NCBI GenBank assembly: GCA_008704415.1
Contig: VXIS01000158.1
Span: 39,734-103,733 of the forward strand
Source: Sphaerosporella brunnea
Lineage: Eukaryota > Ascomycota > Pezizomycetes > Pezizales > Pyronemataceae
Direction: 5' to 3'
DNA length: 64,000 nucleotides
Shown: positions 53,945-64,000 of the stretch, piece after piece
Position numbering within the stretch: position 1 is the first letter of the stretch
How the letters are laid out: each line of letters starts with the position of its first letter
The notes under the pieces: model-generated
Told to the model about the DNA's origin: nothing
Databases searched by the model: none
What the model saw: only the letters and a program-made list of their open reading frames with translations
Program-made: the position numbers and the translations under genes

Positions 53945-55954
53945 TCAAAGGCACAAGTCGGCAGCATCCCCCACGCATTGCTGGCCAATGCTCTTCAACT
54001 CCGCCACATCCGCATCCGAAACGTCCCCTTTCCCCACCGCAGCAGCCTTCATCCTGGACATTGCCGCAATCTGTGTGTCTGAACCTATTCCCGCATTCTG
54101 CACCTCTTTAAGCAACTTGGGGACGTACTTTCTGTGTATCCGTTTGTTAGTAATTACGGTACGAAAGGGAACCTGGGGGTTGCCTTACCCGGTAGCTTTG
54201 ATTACACCATCGCTATTGGCGGCCAGTAAGAGGAGGACGGTTGAAAGCAATGTCAGTGAAATATCTTTGGAGCTCTGGAGTTGAGAATTTATCTCCTCCA
54301 TCATAGACAACTTTTTGGCCTTTAACGCCATATCTCGAATGGAACCCCCCGGATTTATTTTGTGTAAAGCAGCTTCGATCTCCTTCAAGTAGCTCTCGGA
54401 TCGTCCAGCGCTGGGTTTCTGAAGAGCGGATCGAAGATCCTGGAGTGGTTGAAGGTTGACATTTGGGTCTTCCCGCAAAGCCACCTCCAGTTTCTCCACA
54501 GCGGTAATACCATTCTCCCTGGCGAACTCCACAAGGTCCACGGCTAGTTTGGATTTGAGAGACGCGTCCTTGACGCTGTCCAAGCCAGAGAGATGGATGC
54601 ATAACCGTGCGTGATATTTCTCCATGAACGCAGTCCTAGAAGAATCAACCCACGCTTGGCGAATCTCTTCGTATCTCTCTTCAAACATAGCCTTAGCATA
54701 AGCCGTCAAAGTGTTTGAGAAATGTGACAATAAAGTGGGGTTGAGGGATTTCTCCGACGCAGCGGTCTTCCAGATCTGCCAGTTTGTTCAAATCAGATGA
54801 TATTGCGCTATTTCTCGTGACGCGGCGAACTCACCTCTTGCCACTTGATACTTTTATCTGTGGGCTGCGCTTTGCCCCGCCGTTTCCAGGCATTTTCAGC
54901 TCTGGCTTGGGCGGCAACCCGGCATTTTGCCTTTAATCCTTCCTCAAGACTGTTGGAAACTATCAACCCCGCGACTTCATGCACTCCTGGTAGGGATTTG
55001 ATGAGGATTTGGCGAAGTACTGTCTCATCTTGACTCGGTAGGAGCTTCTCAGGAGCCTTGATATCACTCCAACCATGCCTTTCCACCCGCTCAGCCACGA
55101 GGTTCTTGGTGCGCGCCATAAATACTGGCATCACAAAGTGATCAATCAGCAGCTGAGCCTGGGGAACATGTTGCGTGACGAATCCCTTCGGGTCAGTCAC
55201 TCGTTCTCTTCGTAAATCTTCAACCGCTGTACATAATCATCAGCAACAAAGCACGCGAAAACATATACTGAGACATACCTATCACTCCATCTTCGCGCAG
55301 CTCCTCAACCAGCGCCACTTGTCTTGCCTGGATGTAAACGTCTGGGACGTACCTGCCGCCCTCCAAGACGCCGTCGAGTTCCCGGGCCTTGACAACATCT
55401 GCCACAACCTTCCTAACAAAAGCCGCCGGAGCATCAAGTGAGTCCAGCGTTGCCAACGCCACAGGAGCAGCAGCCTGCTTTAAGCAGTCGACCACAGCCT
55501 CTCTAGCATCCTCATAAACTTTCTTTCCATACCCCACCACGGTATCCTCTCCCAACCAGCTCCACTCCGCTGGCAAAAGTCTCCACAACAACTCCCTATC
55601 AATCCCCACCCTACCACAAAACTCCCTCGTATCCAGCACAACCTCCTCTTGCAATAACTTCCTCAACTCCTCCAACTCCTTCGGCCTCACGATCCCCGCT
55701 GCCCCAACCCTGCCCCACCCTCCCAGTTCCGATTCCGACGGTAACAACCGCTCCACAGCGCGCGGATCTAGCGACAACTCCCCGGCGATCGCAAAAGTAG
55801 AGGTGCGCTCTGAGCCATCGGCGATGAGGCGTGCAATTTCACTGCGTGCATGGGACTCGGTGATTATTCCGGCGCCAGAGGTGAGCTCGAGGTATAGAGT
55901 GGGCAATGGGAGGGCGCGAAAGAAGGCTTTGATGTCGGCGGTGTTGGTGAACAT
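53945..55954 (-). CDS. UFL1-like protein (putative E3 UFM1-protein ligase 1 homologue), 613 aa
   Basis: Exons 55279-55954, 54835-55226, 54189-54775 and 53945-54131; introns of 52, 59 and 57 bp, all GT..AG, with whole-codon total. ATG 55954 opens MFTNTADIKAFF. The N-terminal 245 residues look like repeated winged-helix units: RSEIARLIADGSERTSTFAIA, PKELEELRKLLQEEVVLDT with EFCGRVGIDRELLWRLLP, then AREAVVDCLKQAAAPVALATL. A segment GGRYVPDVYIQARQVALVEE resembles the UFL1 stretch ending in a VFVPDIY-like motif. The C-terminal half is all-helical and carries TLLSTVLLLLAANSDGVIKATG..VPKLL, which resembles the conserved UFL1 C-terminal helices. UFL1 is the scaffold-type E3 for UFMylation with DDRGK1 at the ER. 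The protein is shorter than animal UFL1 (about 794 aa). The match is by eye and moderate; another winged-helix protein is possible. Confidence 0.5.
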
Positions 55955-57062
55955 GGTTGGTGTTGAGGTGCGACGTCGCGTGCGGTTAGAGGCGGTTGGA
56001 TGTGGCGACTTGGCGGGGAATCGCGCGTTGCTAAGCCGAGTGATGAAGAAGTAGAAACAGCCTGGCGCTGGCAGGAAGAAGGCGCTCTGAAAGTGATTGC
56101 GTTTTTGAAACCACTGATGCCAGTAGCTCTCTGCACAGATATATCTCCAATTTGGTGATCCACACCTAATTTCTCAGGATGCAGGATTGTGGCAGATGGA
56201 GAAGTATGCGATTTCTCGTGATATCAAACAGAAGCCCCTCCAACACAGCAGGTACGGGGCGTGGTTGGTTTTCATGGATTCGAAATCAACTGCGAACAAC
56301 AATGAGCTGCACGCGGCAAACGAGTGACGTACCGTGCAAAGAAAGTTGTCGCCGGAGCTTCTTCGGTTGAAACCTGCGGGACGAAAGGAGCTGCTCATCG
56401 GGCCGGGCGCCCGAGCGCGTTGACGGAAAACAGCTCTGCCATCCACCATCCGCCACCACCACCATCCATTTTCCCTGTCCCTCCCCACACACCCTGCTCC
56501 ACTGGAATCAATGAACTGCGACAACTGACGAAACGCACCTTGATCCCAGATGTCATCTCATCTCAGACAGCCACCAGACCAGATCCCCACACGCGAACGC
56601 GACATTACATGCATATCTATCACATTCCAGGTCCCATTGCGCTCTGCACATACATACGCGACGCAGACCATAGAACGGTGCCGTTCTGTGACTGGCGAAA
56701 TAAGTCCGGCCGGATCTCGACTGCTTGGATTTCACAAAATCTGCCCCCTATGGGTTGAAACTTTGAAAGCCCCATGATCATTAATGTGGTATCTAGAATC
56801 CCATAGCCTCCCACGCATCTACTCTCTACTTCCGCTCCAAGAAAAGAAAAACCCAACCCGCTCCTATATAAACAAACAGAAAGAGCCCACCGCACCGTAA
56901 AATCTATCAACCGAATCGCCCAACTAAAACAAAAACAAACAATCGCCATAATTTGCGGTCTAGTATCTGCGCTGCAAGAGAACAAAGAAAAACCGCCGGA
57001 TGTGGTATGGAACAAGAAGCAGCTGCTCGACGGGGTATGCTCTATACGCTTTGAATTTTTTT
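55955..57062. other. Intergenic between UFL1-like and NADH dehydrogenase genes
   Basis: UFL1-like promoter and NADH dehydrogenase 3' UTR. Open frames in 56174-56758 are of no recognised family. Confidence 0.5.
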
Positions 57063-59102
57063 TTACTCCCTGCAACATGAGTCAGCAAACTGTGCAGCGG
57101 GCATTGAGGTTGGAAAGCACATACCGTGACACATCACGGCCGAAGATCTTCACCTTCATCCAGTCCAAAGCCACCAGAATTCTGTTGCGGGTCGAGAAGC
57201 ACATGGACAAGTAGGCGCTCCGCCAGAACAGGTATGTCAGGGAACCACCGGAGGCAACATTTCCGTTCCACCAGCTGATGTCGGCGACAGCACGCTCCAT
57301 TCCAATGTACGCCAAAGAACCCTGGTGGGTGTACTCGAACGGCGAAAGTGTCTTCACCTTGCGGATCGCCTTTGACTTCTTCGCGATCTCCTTGTCAATC
57401 GCCTCCTGATCCTCTTGTACCTTGGACTCGGCCTTGATTTCCTCCAGGTGCTTTAGCTCCTGCTCGAGATTCTGGGTCTTGGCCATGTTGTTGAACAGGC
57501 GGGCCAAGAACGCACCCTGTTGAGAGGCCACCTGGGCGGTAGGTGCGTACTTGGTGGCACTGCAATCTCCAAGAGCCCAAATACCGTCGGTACCATCAAC
57601 AACCAAGTATTCGTTAACGGCGAGACCACGGCGAGAGTTCTTCTGTGCAGGGATTTGGCTCATAAGGTCGCGAACGACAGGTCGGACGGCGTTACCAGTA
57701 GCCCATACCAGACAACCGTACGGTAGCACTTGGTACTGCTTGGATCCATCGGGCATTGTCACCTCCGCCTCGATGGTCTTGTCGGTAACCTTCTTGACCA
57801 TCGTCTTGGTCCGCAGAGAAATCTTCTCCTCATTCAAAGTCTTCTCCGTGTACTCGATCAAGGTCTTGCTGAACATGGGAAGCACCTGCAATCGATGGTT
57901 AGCACTATTCACGTGGTACCCGTAATCTGCCGCATATACTCACGTTGGGGAGAGCCTCCACCAAGGTGACATGGAAAGAGTCGGCAATATCCGGAACCCA
58001 CTTTCGCAGGTCGTCCTCGAAGAAGTCTTGGAGCTCGGCGGCAAACTCAACTCCGGTTGGTCCACCTCCGACAACAACCTAAATTATCGGGTATTAGATA
58101 TGACAGTATACACTGGCATTATAGAGAATGTTATCACCATGTGAAGGAGACGCTCCTTCTCCCCGGGTGTTTGATCCTTGAACATAGCAGTCTCAATGCA
58201 GTCCATGACCTTCTTGCGGATCTTTTGCGCGTCACCGATCTCTTTCAGGAAGCATGCGTGCTCCTTGACACCCGGGATGCCTATAAAACAGTATTATCAG
58301 CCGGTGTCTACCGCGGCAAAGGGACGGCAATGCGTACCAAAAGTGGCGTTCTCAGCACCCACTCCGACCACCAGGTAGTCGAAAGGAACCTCGGTCTGGT
58401 GAATATCACCCTTGATGTCGGAGTTGTCGCTGACGATAACTACCCGGCGCTCGTGGTCAATCTTGGTAGCATCCGCCTCGTAGAACTTGACGGTTCCCTT
58501 CTTGTGGCGGATGATGTGGCGGAACGGCTCCATGATACTGCGATGCTCAACCGTACCGGTGGGACAGCTGGGCAAAAGCGGCGTGAACAGGAAGAAGTTT
58601 CGCGGCGAGATCACGATAACATTGTAGTTCTCGGTGTCGAGCTTCTTCAAGAGCGCAACGCTTCCCCAACCAGTTCCTGCATAAAAACTCCGTCAGCAAT
58701 TGCACACAACTTTCATATATCCAAGGAATTGGAAATACCCAACACCACGAGCGTCTTCTTAGTGGGGTCAGGCTCCACCTGCTCCTGCGGGTACCGAGTC
58801 TCGTAGATGCTGTAGGCCAAATATGCGCCTCCAACCAGCACGCTCAAATACGTCGCTCTCCACAACCCCCGGAAAAATCTAAACCTCTTCTTTGGCGGCT
58901 TGGAAACTGGGGAGATGGGAGCCTTAGGGGCCTCCGTGGCGTATGATCGCCGGATTGAAGCCTGCAGGGCCTGTCTTTCAACAGATGGTCGGAGGGCCTG
59001 GCGAGGCAAAATGAAGCGCCCAGCGCGCGGGGCGAGACCGGCGGGAAGAGGCCGCATGCGCATCGCCGCGGACATCATGGACAACCGAGCGGTGGACGCC
59101 AT
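57063..59102 (-). CDS. External alternative NADH-ubiquinone oxidoreductase (NDE type), 582 aa
   Basis: Rotenone-insensitive, single-subunit dehydrogenase that oxidises NADH at the outer face of the inner mitochondrial membrane and feeds ubiquinone. Exons: 58739-59102, 58338-58676, 58138-58280, 57944-58078, 57125-57885, 57063-57069; introns 55-62 bp. The N-terminus is an Arg-rich presequence (to about YATEAPK), then a hydrophobic anchor ([20 protein letters not shown]). FAD site: [17 protein letters not shown], split by intron 1; [19 protein letters not shown] segment; NADH site: [16 protein letters not shown], split by intron 3. [21 protein letters not shown] is the second FAD motif; [11 protein letters not shown] and the C-terminal FGRDVSRE complete the family pattern. 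The last exon is only 7 nt and supplies the end of the Arg codon, Glu and the TAA; without it translation would run into a 13-residue non-family tail. No EF-hand is apparent. Confidence 0.93.
57070..57124 (-). other. Last intron of the NDE gene, before a 7-nt terminal exon
   Basis: Donor GTATGT, CTGAC branch site, acceptor TTGCAG. Splicing yields the family C-terminus VSRE-stop. Confidence 0.8.
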
Positions 59103-60677
59103 TATGGGAGCGGAGACGGTGGTGGTGGTGGTGGGGGCCGGGGGGGAGGTGGTGAAGACGGAGGAGGAGGAGGAGAGGAGGAGGGGTCGGTTGGGGTTTG
59201 GTGGTTGGACTTTTAGATAGTCACGTTAGGATAGCGCTGAATTTGGTGTTGTGTTTTTTTGTCGCCGGGGATACTGCGGGTTGATAAATTCGAATTGCGT
59301 ATTATCGACGGGCGAGCGAGCGAGCGAACGTGTGGATCCAGGGAACAGGGAAGAGGAAACTTGGCTCCGCCCGAATCGAAAGAACAGATATTATTCCTTT
59401 CTTCGTCGTGTGAAAGAGCGAGTTGATCCAAAAAAAAAAAAAAAAGAAAAAAAGAGGAAAGAAGATGAGGAGGTTTGGGCTTTTGTGAGGAGGGGTGAGT
59501 AAAGAAGTCAGCGGCAATATTCTATGGTGGCGGCTGCTGGCTGACGGTCTGGTATTTCTTTTTTCCCACTCTTCACTCTTCACGGCGACGAGAGCTTTTT
59601 TTTTTTTTTCTTTTTGCCTTTTTGCTTTTTGCGGGGGCGTGCGGGCACATCTTCGGGCTCGTCCATCCCCCTCCCAATGCGTATCCGCGAACCAGAACCA
59701 GAAACAGAAACAGAAAACAACCCCCAGCCCGCGCAACTCCCCGACCGCATCTATCCCTCCCTTCCACCTACACAGATACACATCACCGAAGCCGGAGCAC
59801 AAGCTGCATGTGATAGATATGAGACCCTACCTACCTAAAGCTAGCGGCTCGGAACCGGGGATGGAGGAATGATGCGCGGTTCGGTCTGAAGGTTTATCCG
59901 GCCGATGCAGCCTAGCTCTCAAATTCACAGATTATCACCAACTCTTCTCTTGATGTACCAGCCCGTTGTTTTTTTATATATGTATATACCCCTCACAACG
60001 CCGCCACCGATAGGCTGATGTTCATAGGCGGGCAAATGACTTGTTGGTTCCAATGCGGCTGTCAGCTGGCCTGATACAACGTATTGCCAGCCCTCACTCA
60101 AGCACAATCACAAGGAGGTCATTTGTCCATTACATTCAGTCTTGTATCAATCAATCAAAGTGCAAAGTGTGGGAGCAAGGGTAGTAATTGGAAGCGATCA
60201 AAACAGCTCCGCAATCCCATCCATCCGTCCATCCATCCATCATGTTTGTTCCATAAGCTTCCCAAACTGCCTCTGTATACAACGCCCTAACTCACGGTGT
60301 GGCAAGAAAAAGAAACATGTTGAAAATAGACTCATAAAAAGAATCTTATACCACAGCCCCAAAGCAAATAGAAAATATCAAAGCCAGAGTCAAACAAGCC
60401 AATCGTAAACGCCGGTCCCCCATGCACATCCATATAAAAAAAGCAAACAAAGCAAAAAATTGCCGACCGTGAGAAAACCGTGAAAAAGGAAAGAATCTAA
60501 TAATACAACAGTAACCGCACTGGACATCTGACTCGCTGTAAAATGTAAACAGTGAAATGAAAAAAAGTTTGTGATGTAAGATGACGTGCTGGTCATGGAT
60601 AAACAAAAAGCGAAATGTCATTAGAACGCAGTAACCATGCAAGTCCAGAGTAGAAGGTTATGGTGGGTCATGAAGAA
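59103..60677. other. Intergenic between NDE and cyclin genes
   Basis: Contains the NDE promoter/5' UTR, with GAG/GGT microsatellites (59113-59190), GAGCGAGC repeats (59311-59328) and A/T homopolymers (59430-59452, 59597-59610), then the cyclin 3' UTR. CATCCATC repeat at 60220-60241. No gene seen. Confidence 0.55.
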
Positions 60678-63299
60678 TCACCCGTGGTGATTATTATTAT
60701 TGTTGTCCGACCACGGATGCGACCAGGAAACCTCGGATTGAACATAAGGAACTGGGCCAGTCTTGTACTCAGACCTGACCTTTGCCAAAGGGTGATATCG
60801 CATGTTGTCATTAGGAACCTGCAGCGGGGCTTCCATCTGTGGCGGCGGAACCAGCAGGGTGTTAACAGTGCGGACCGGTCGATACGGCGATTCCCTATTG
60901 CCCAGAACCCAAGTTGGAGAATGTTGGGGACCGAAGCTTGACGTGTTAGGCGATGATGATACCGAGTGATGTGCTGAGTACGGAGACGTCTGCCGAGTGA
61001 TGTATGGTGAAAAGTTGAAGTGCGTTGGAGGACCTGGCGCAGCTGGACTAAGGCTGACTGACGAAGTCGGCTGGGGGTACGTCGATCTAGTACCCGGCAG
61101 CGGAAGTTGAGGGTGTTGCGGCTGTGGTAAATGCGATGATGGAGGAGCGTCTAAGATTCTTGGCGGATTCATTGGTAGATGCGGTGGCGGAAGATCTACG
61201 CCTCTCGGGGGATTAATTGGCTGTGGTAGATAAGGTGGCGGAAGATCTGCGCCTCTCGGGGGGTTCATTGGAGGTGGCGGAAGATCTGCGCCTCTCGGGG
61301 GGTTCATTGGAGGTGGCGGAAGATCTGCGCCTCTCGGGGGGTTCATTGGAGGTGGCGGAAGATCTGCGCCTCTCGGGGGGTTCATTGGAGGTGGCGGAAG
61401 ATCTGCGCCTCTCGGGGGGTTCATTGGATGTGGTAGATACGGTGATGGAAGAGTATCCACGCTTCTCGGCGGGTTCGTTGGCTGCGAGTAATCCAGAGGC
61501 GGGAAACGGACCGGCGCACTTGTCTGAGGCAAGATGGGCGGAATCGAGACTGGGAACTGGGGAACGTTCACAGATAGGTTGGGAGCCGGCGACCTGGCAA
61601 CCCTCTTGTTTGGCGGTTGCATTGCGTTGCTGTAGTCCAAAGAGCGCTTCCTGGAGAACGAATCGAAGTCCGGCGGAGGCATTGGCAATTGAGGGAAATG
61701 TGGAGGAGGGTCGAGTGGTGCAGGGGGAGCGATGGAACTTGCAGGAGGAATGGAACTCGCAGGAGCGATGGAACTTGCAGAAGCGATGGAACTTGCAGGA
61801 GCGATGGAACTTGCAGGAGCGATGGAACTTGCAGGAGCGATGGAACTTGCAGGAGCGATGGAACTTGGAGGAGCGATGGAACTTGCAGGAGCGATGGAAC
61901 TTGCAGGAGCGATGGAACTTGGAGGAGCGATGGAACTTGCAGGAGCGATGGAACTTGCAGGAGCAATGGAACTTGCAGGAGCGTGGGTGTTGACGTATGG
62001 AGGTGAGGTACCCATTGCAACTGGAGGCAAACGACGCCGGGTCGAGGCAGTAGTCGGCCGTGAAGCTGCTGCATCCGGGGGCGGCGGCCGCGGGGCCAGA
62101 GGCAACTTCGACCCCTTATCCCAATATGCCCAAAATCTGCCCAGCTTTGTGGCCCATGCAATCCACTCCGAACTTTCAACATATAGGCTATACCGCATGT
62201 TGCTGAGAAACTCAACCTCCATGACGTGAATTTCCTTGACGTTGATACCAGATACCTCCGCCCATGTTTTGTTGGTGTAGGTGTTATCATCCAGATCTAA
62301 CCGCCATGTACCATCAGCACAACTACGTAATGCCCCCTTCTATAATGGCACACGTACATTTGTTGCTCAGCATTAGGGCAACTGTGAATAAACGAAATTC
62401 GCTTCCGGGATTTCCTTGAACACTTGGGTTGAGCCTCTTTAAGCGGTGCACGAACAGCAGGGCTAAGAGTATAACGTTCATGGAAACTTGGGTGGTAGCG
62501 ATTATCACGTTGACCCATTTACGGAAACCCATTTCGGGAACAGCATGATGCGCGAGGGGCTGAAGCAGCGATGGCTCGATTGGCGTGCTAGATTCCTCGA
62601 TGGTTTGGAGAAGATTTGCTGACTCGAACCAGAATAGACAAACAATCTGCAAGCTGATAGGTTAAAACGATATTTTAGTGGGTTAGGGTTACTATATGTT
62701 CGTACCTGAGCTGCAAAGTCCGCGATTGAAGCTCCAGTCGTGTTGATTGAAGTAGGAACCAGCATGGCCGCACCAGTGCGGACGGGAGGGCCATTTTTTC
62801 GCGAAGGTCGCTGCGACATGGGGATAGGATATACCCTTTGAGCCATCCTCGGCGGTGTTGGTGGCTGCTGATATGGCTGAAATGCCTGCTTCTGCTGCTG
62901 CTGCTGCTCCAGGGTTGTGTTCCGCATCCTCTCCAACCTTCTGGACACCTCCGAAGATGAGATAGGATTGTCGAACGGCTTGAAGTAGCCATGGCCATTA
63001 CTTTGCGGGGGGAGCGGTCGAGCATCGGCGGTAGTCATTTTCTGGGTAGATGTTTGTAGTCCGCGGACACTGTCCTTTGCATGAGTTATCGGGGGAACGG
63101 ACGTGCTTTGTATGCTGAAGTTGGCCAGCGTTCGAGCGTCGTTCGTTCGTATTGAGTAGTCTGACAGCTGTCCAAAGGGAAGGGACGGACGTGGAGGAGG
63201 AAGGGTGGGTGTTGACGTTGTTACTTTTGACCGTAGGACAAGCGGTTGGTCAAAGGCAATCTTCGACGACGGCAAAGGCCTGGATGCAAATTCCATCAT
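60678..63299 (-). CDS. Pho85-type cyclin, Clg1/Pcl-like, with repeat-rich C-terminus (833 aa)
   Basis: Cyclin of the Pho80/PCL class, a regulatory subunit of a Pho85-like kinase. Exons 62706-63299, 62358-62646 and 60678-62296; introns 62647-62705 (59 bp) and 62297-62357 (61 bp). The start is ATG 63299 with a second ATG at 63296. The N-terminus is polar with a Gln run (QQQQQ). The cyclin box spans roughly residues 190-345: IADFAAQIVCLFWFES, GFRKWVNVIIATTQVSMNVILLALLFVHRLK, RLFTVALMLSNKYLDDNTYTNKTWAEVSGI, NVKEIHVMEVEFLSNMRYSL. The remaining 480 residues are Pro-rich and include two minisatellite-encoded tracts, (SSIAPA)n at 61735-61985 and (PMNPPRGADLPPP)n at 61190-61430. Of yeast cyclins the architecture (central box, long Pro/Gln-rich flanks) best fits Clg1. 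Confidence 0.85.
61190..61430 (-). repeat. 39-bp minisatellite encoding PMNPPRGADLPPP
   Basis: Four to six near-identical in-frame units (plus strand core GGAAGATCTGCGCCTCTCGG) in the cyclin C-terminus; outer units are more diverged and slightly longer. Confidence 0.9.
61735..61985 (-). repeat. 18-bp minisatellite encoding SSIAPA
   Basis: About 14 in-frame copies of GGAGCGATGGAACTTGCA (plus strand) with occasional single-base variants giving Pro or Ser for Ala. Not interrupted by frame-breaking indels. Confidence 0.92.
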
Positions 63300-64000
63300 G
63301 GTATTCTAGGGGATATAAAGGCACCTAGAATGTGCGGGTTGTATAAAGTATTGTATAGGTGGAACAGGAAAGACGAGACGCGTCCGGGTCCAACCCCGCA
63401 AGGAGCGTGGGTAACGGTGATAAAAAAGTAATTCTGCTCGCTTTGGCCCCGTCGGGTTGTTCAGGTCGTCGGCAGAGAGCTGAGGCAGGGGGGAGGGAGG
63501 GGAAGTGGTGGGACTGGTGGAAGGAGTTTGTAGCGTGTTGTTGTTGGGGGGGGGGGGGGGGAAGATGAAGTTAATAGATCGAGCAGGCACACGACGTGAT
63601 TCGCCAAGGCTGAATTGGATGAAGCGGATTGTGATGGCTGTTGACAAGCGCGATATGGTGGCCAGGAGTGCAGCGCTGGTGGATGACCTTAACGACCTCC
63701 TCCTGGGGCGTGGCCCGCGTCATATCATGATCGGATTGGGAAATGGCCGATTTGGTGGGATTGGAAAAGAGGGCAGGGCAGGCCAGGCGTGGAAAGCAAC
63801 GGAGTGGAAAGCAACGGAGGGTTAAGATTGGGATTTCAGCGGCAGGCCAGGCGTGGAAAGCAACGGAGGGTTTAGGATTGGGATTTCAGCGGTGAGGCGA
63901 GGTTCCTCGGAATCATGAATTGATGTAATGGGTCAAGAGGGTGGCTTTGCCACTTTGCGAAAGGAAGCGGCGCGGAGTTGGATGGATGCTGCGTCAAAAG
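63300..64000. other. 5' flank of cyclin gene to window end
   Basis: Cyclin promoter and upstream DNA. G homopolymer at 63545-63561. A unit of about 55 bp containing GGCCAGGCGTGGAAAGCAACGGAG and GGATTTCAGCGG is directly duplicated at 63781-63892, with an extra internal TGGAAAGCAACGGAG in the first copy. No coding region recognised. Confidence 0.6.
63781..63892. repeat. Direct duplication of about 55 bp
   Basis: Two near-identical units sharing GGCCAGGCGTGGAAAGCAAC and GATTGGGATTTCAGCGG; no gap between them. Confidence 0.85.

Overview
The window is chromosomal DNA from a filamentous ascomycete (Pezizomycotina). The evidence is short spliceosomal introns (mostly 45-75 bp, GT/AG with CTRAC-like branch sites) and a typical mould gene set: SamB/Mub1-type MYND protein, Htf1-like homeobox factor, external NADH dehydrogenase, Spp2, PAPS reductase, Pho85-type cyclin. 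Decayed fungal LINE and pogo-type transposons lie between them. I cannot name the genus.

Layout. 1-1151 (-): 5' part of an arrestin-like trafficking adaptor that runs off the left edge. 1152-5728: gene-free, with a tiny LINE 3' tail near 4610. 5729-8881: a complete pogo/DDE_1 transposon with near-identical inverted ends, TA flanks, an apparently intact spliced transposase and an amplified 3' coding region. 9584-12272: two divergent small membrane-protein genes. 12577-18597: two G-patch splicing-factor genes (RBM5/10-like and Spp2, the latter carrying an apparent 1-base frameshift) around an orphan ORF. 18598-27217: a repeat-rich, gene-poor island holding a Harbinger-type MITE, a two-level tandem array of about 300/600 bp, a LINE 3' fragment, a possible second MITE and a decayed LINE ORF1. 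27218-29031 (-): homeobox factor. 34101-39199 (-): eight-exon P4-ATPase flippase (Dnf3-like). 44200-45918 (+): SamB/Mub1. 46983-48340 (+): Pus4 pseudouridine synthase. 50466-63299: a compact run of five minus-strand genes (Arb2-domain protein, PAPS reductase, a UFL1-like protein, external NADH dehydrogenase, Pcl/Clg1-type cyclin).

Functional links are loose, as usual in fungal chromosomes. Two neighbouring genes encode spliceosome G-patch proteins. The arrestin and the small LPxY-motif membrane protein could both feed the Rsp5/Nedd4 ubiquitin pathway. No secondary-metabolite cluster, CRISPR array, rRNA or convincing tRNA was found. The items most worth a second look are the UFL1-like gene (the UFMylation pathway is generally considered lost in most ascomycetes), the pogo element with its reiterated coding tail, the higher-order tandem array abutting a LINE end, and the Spp2 frameshift.

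Exon boundaries were worked out by hand from splice signals, reading frame and family conservation; all spliced models sum to whole codons.
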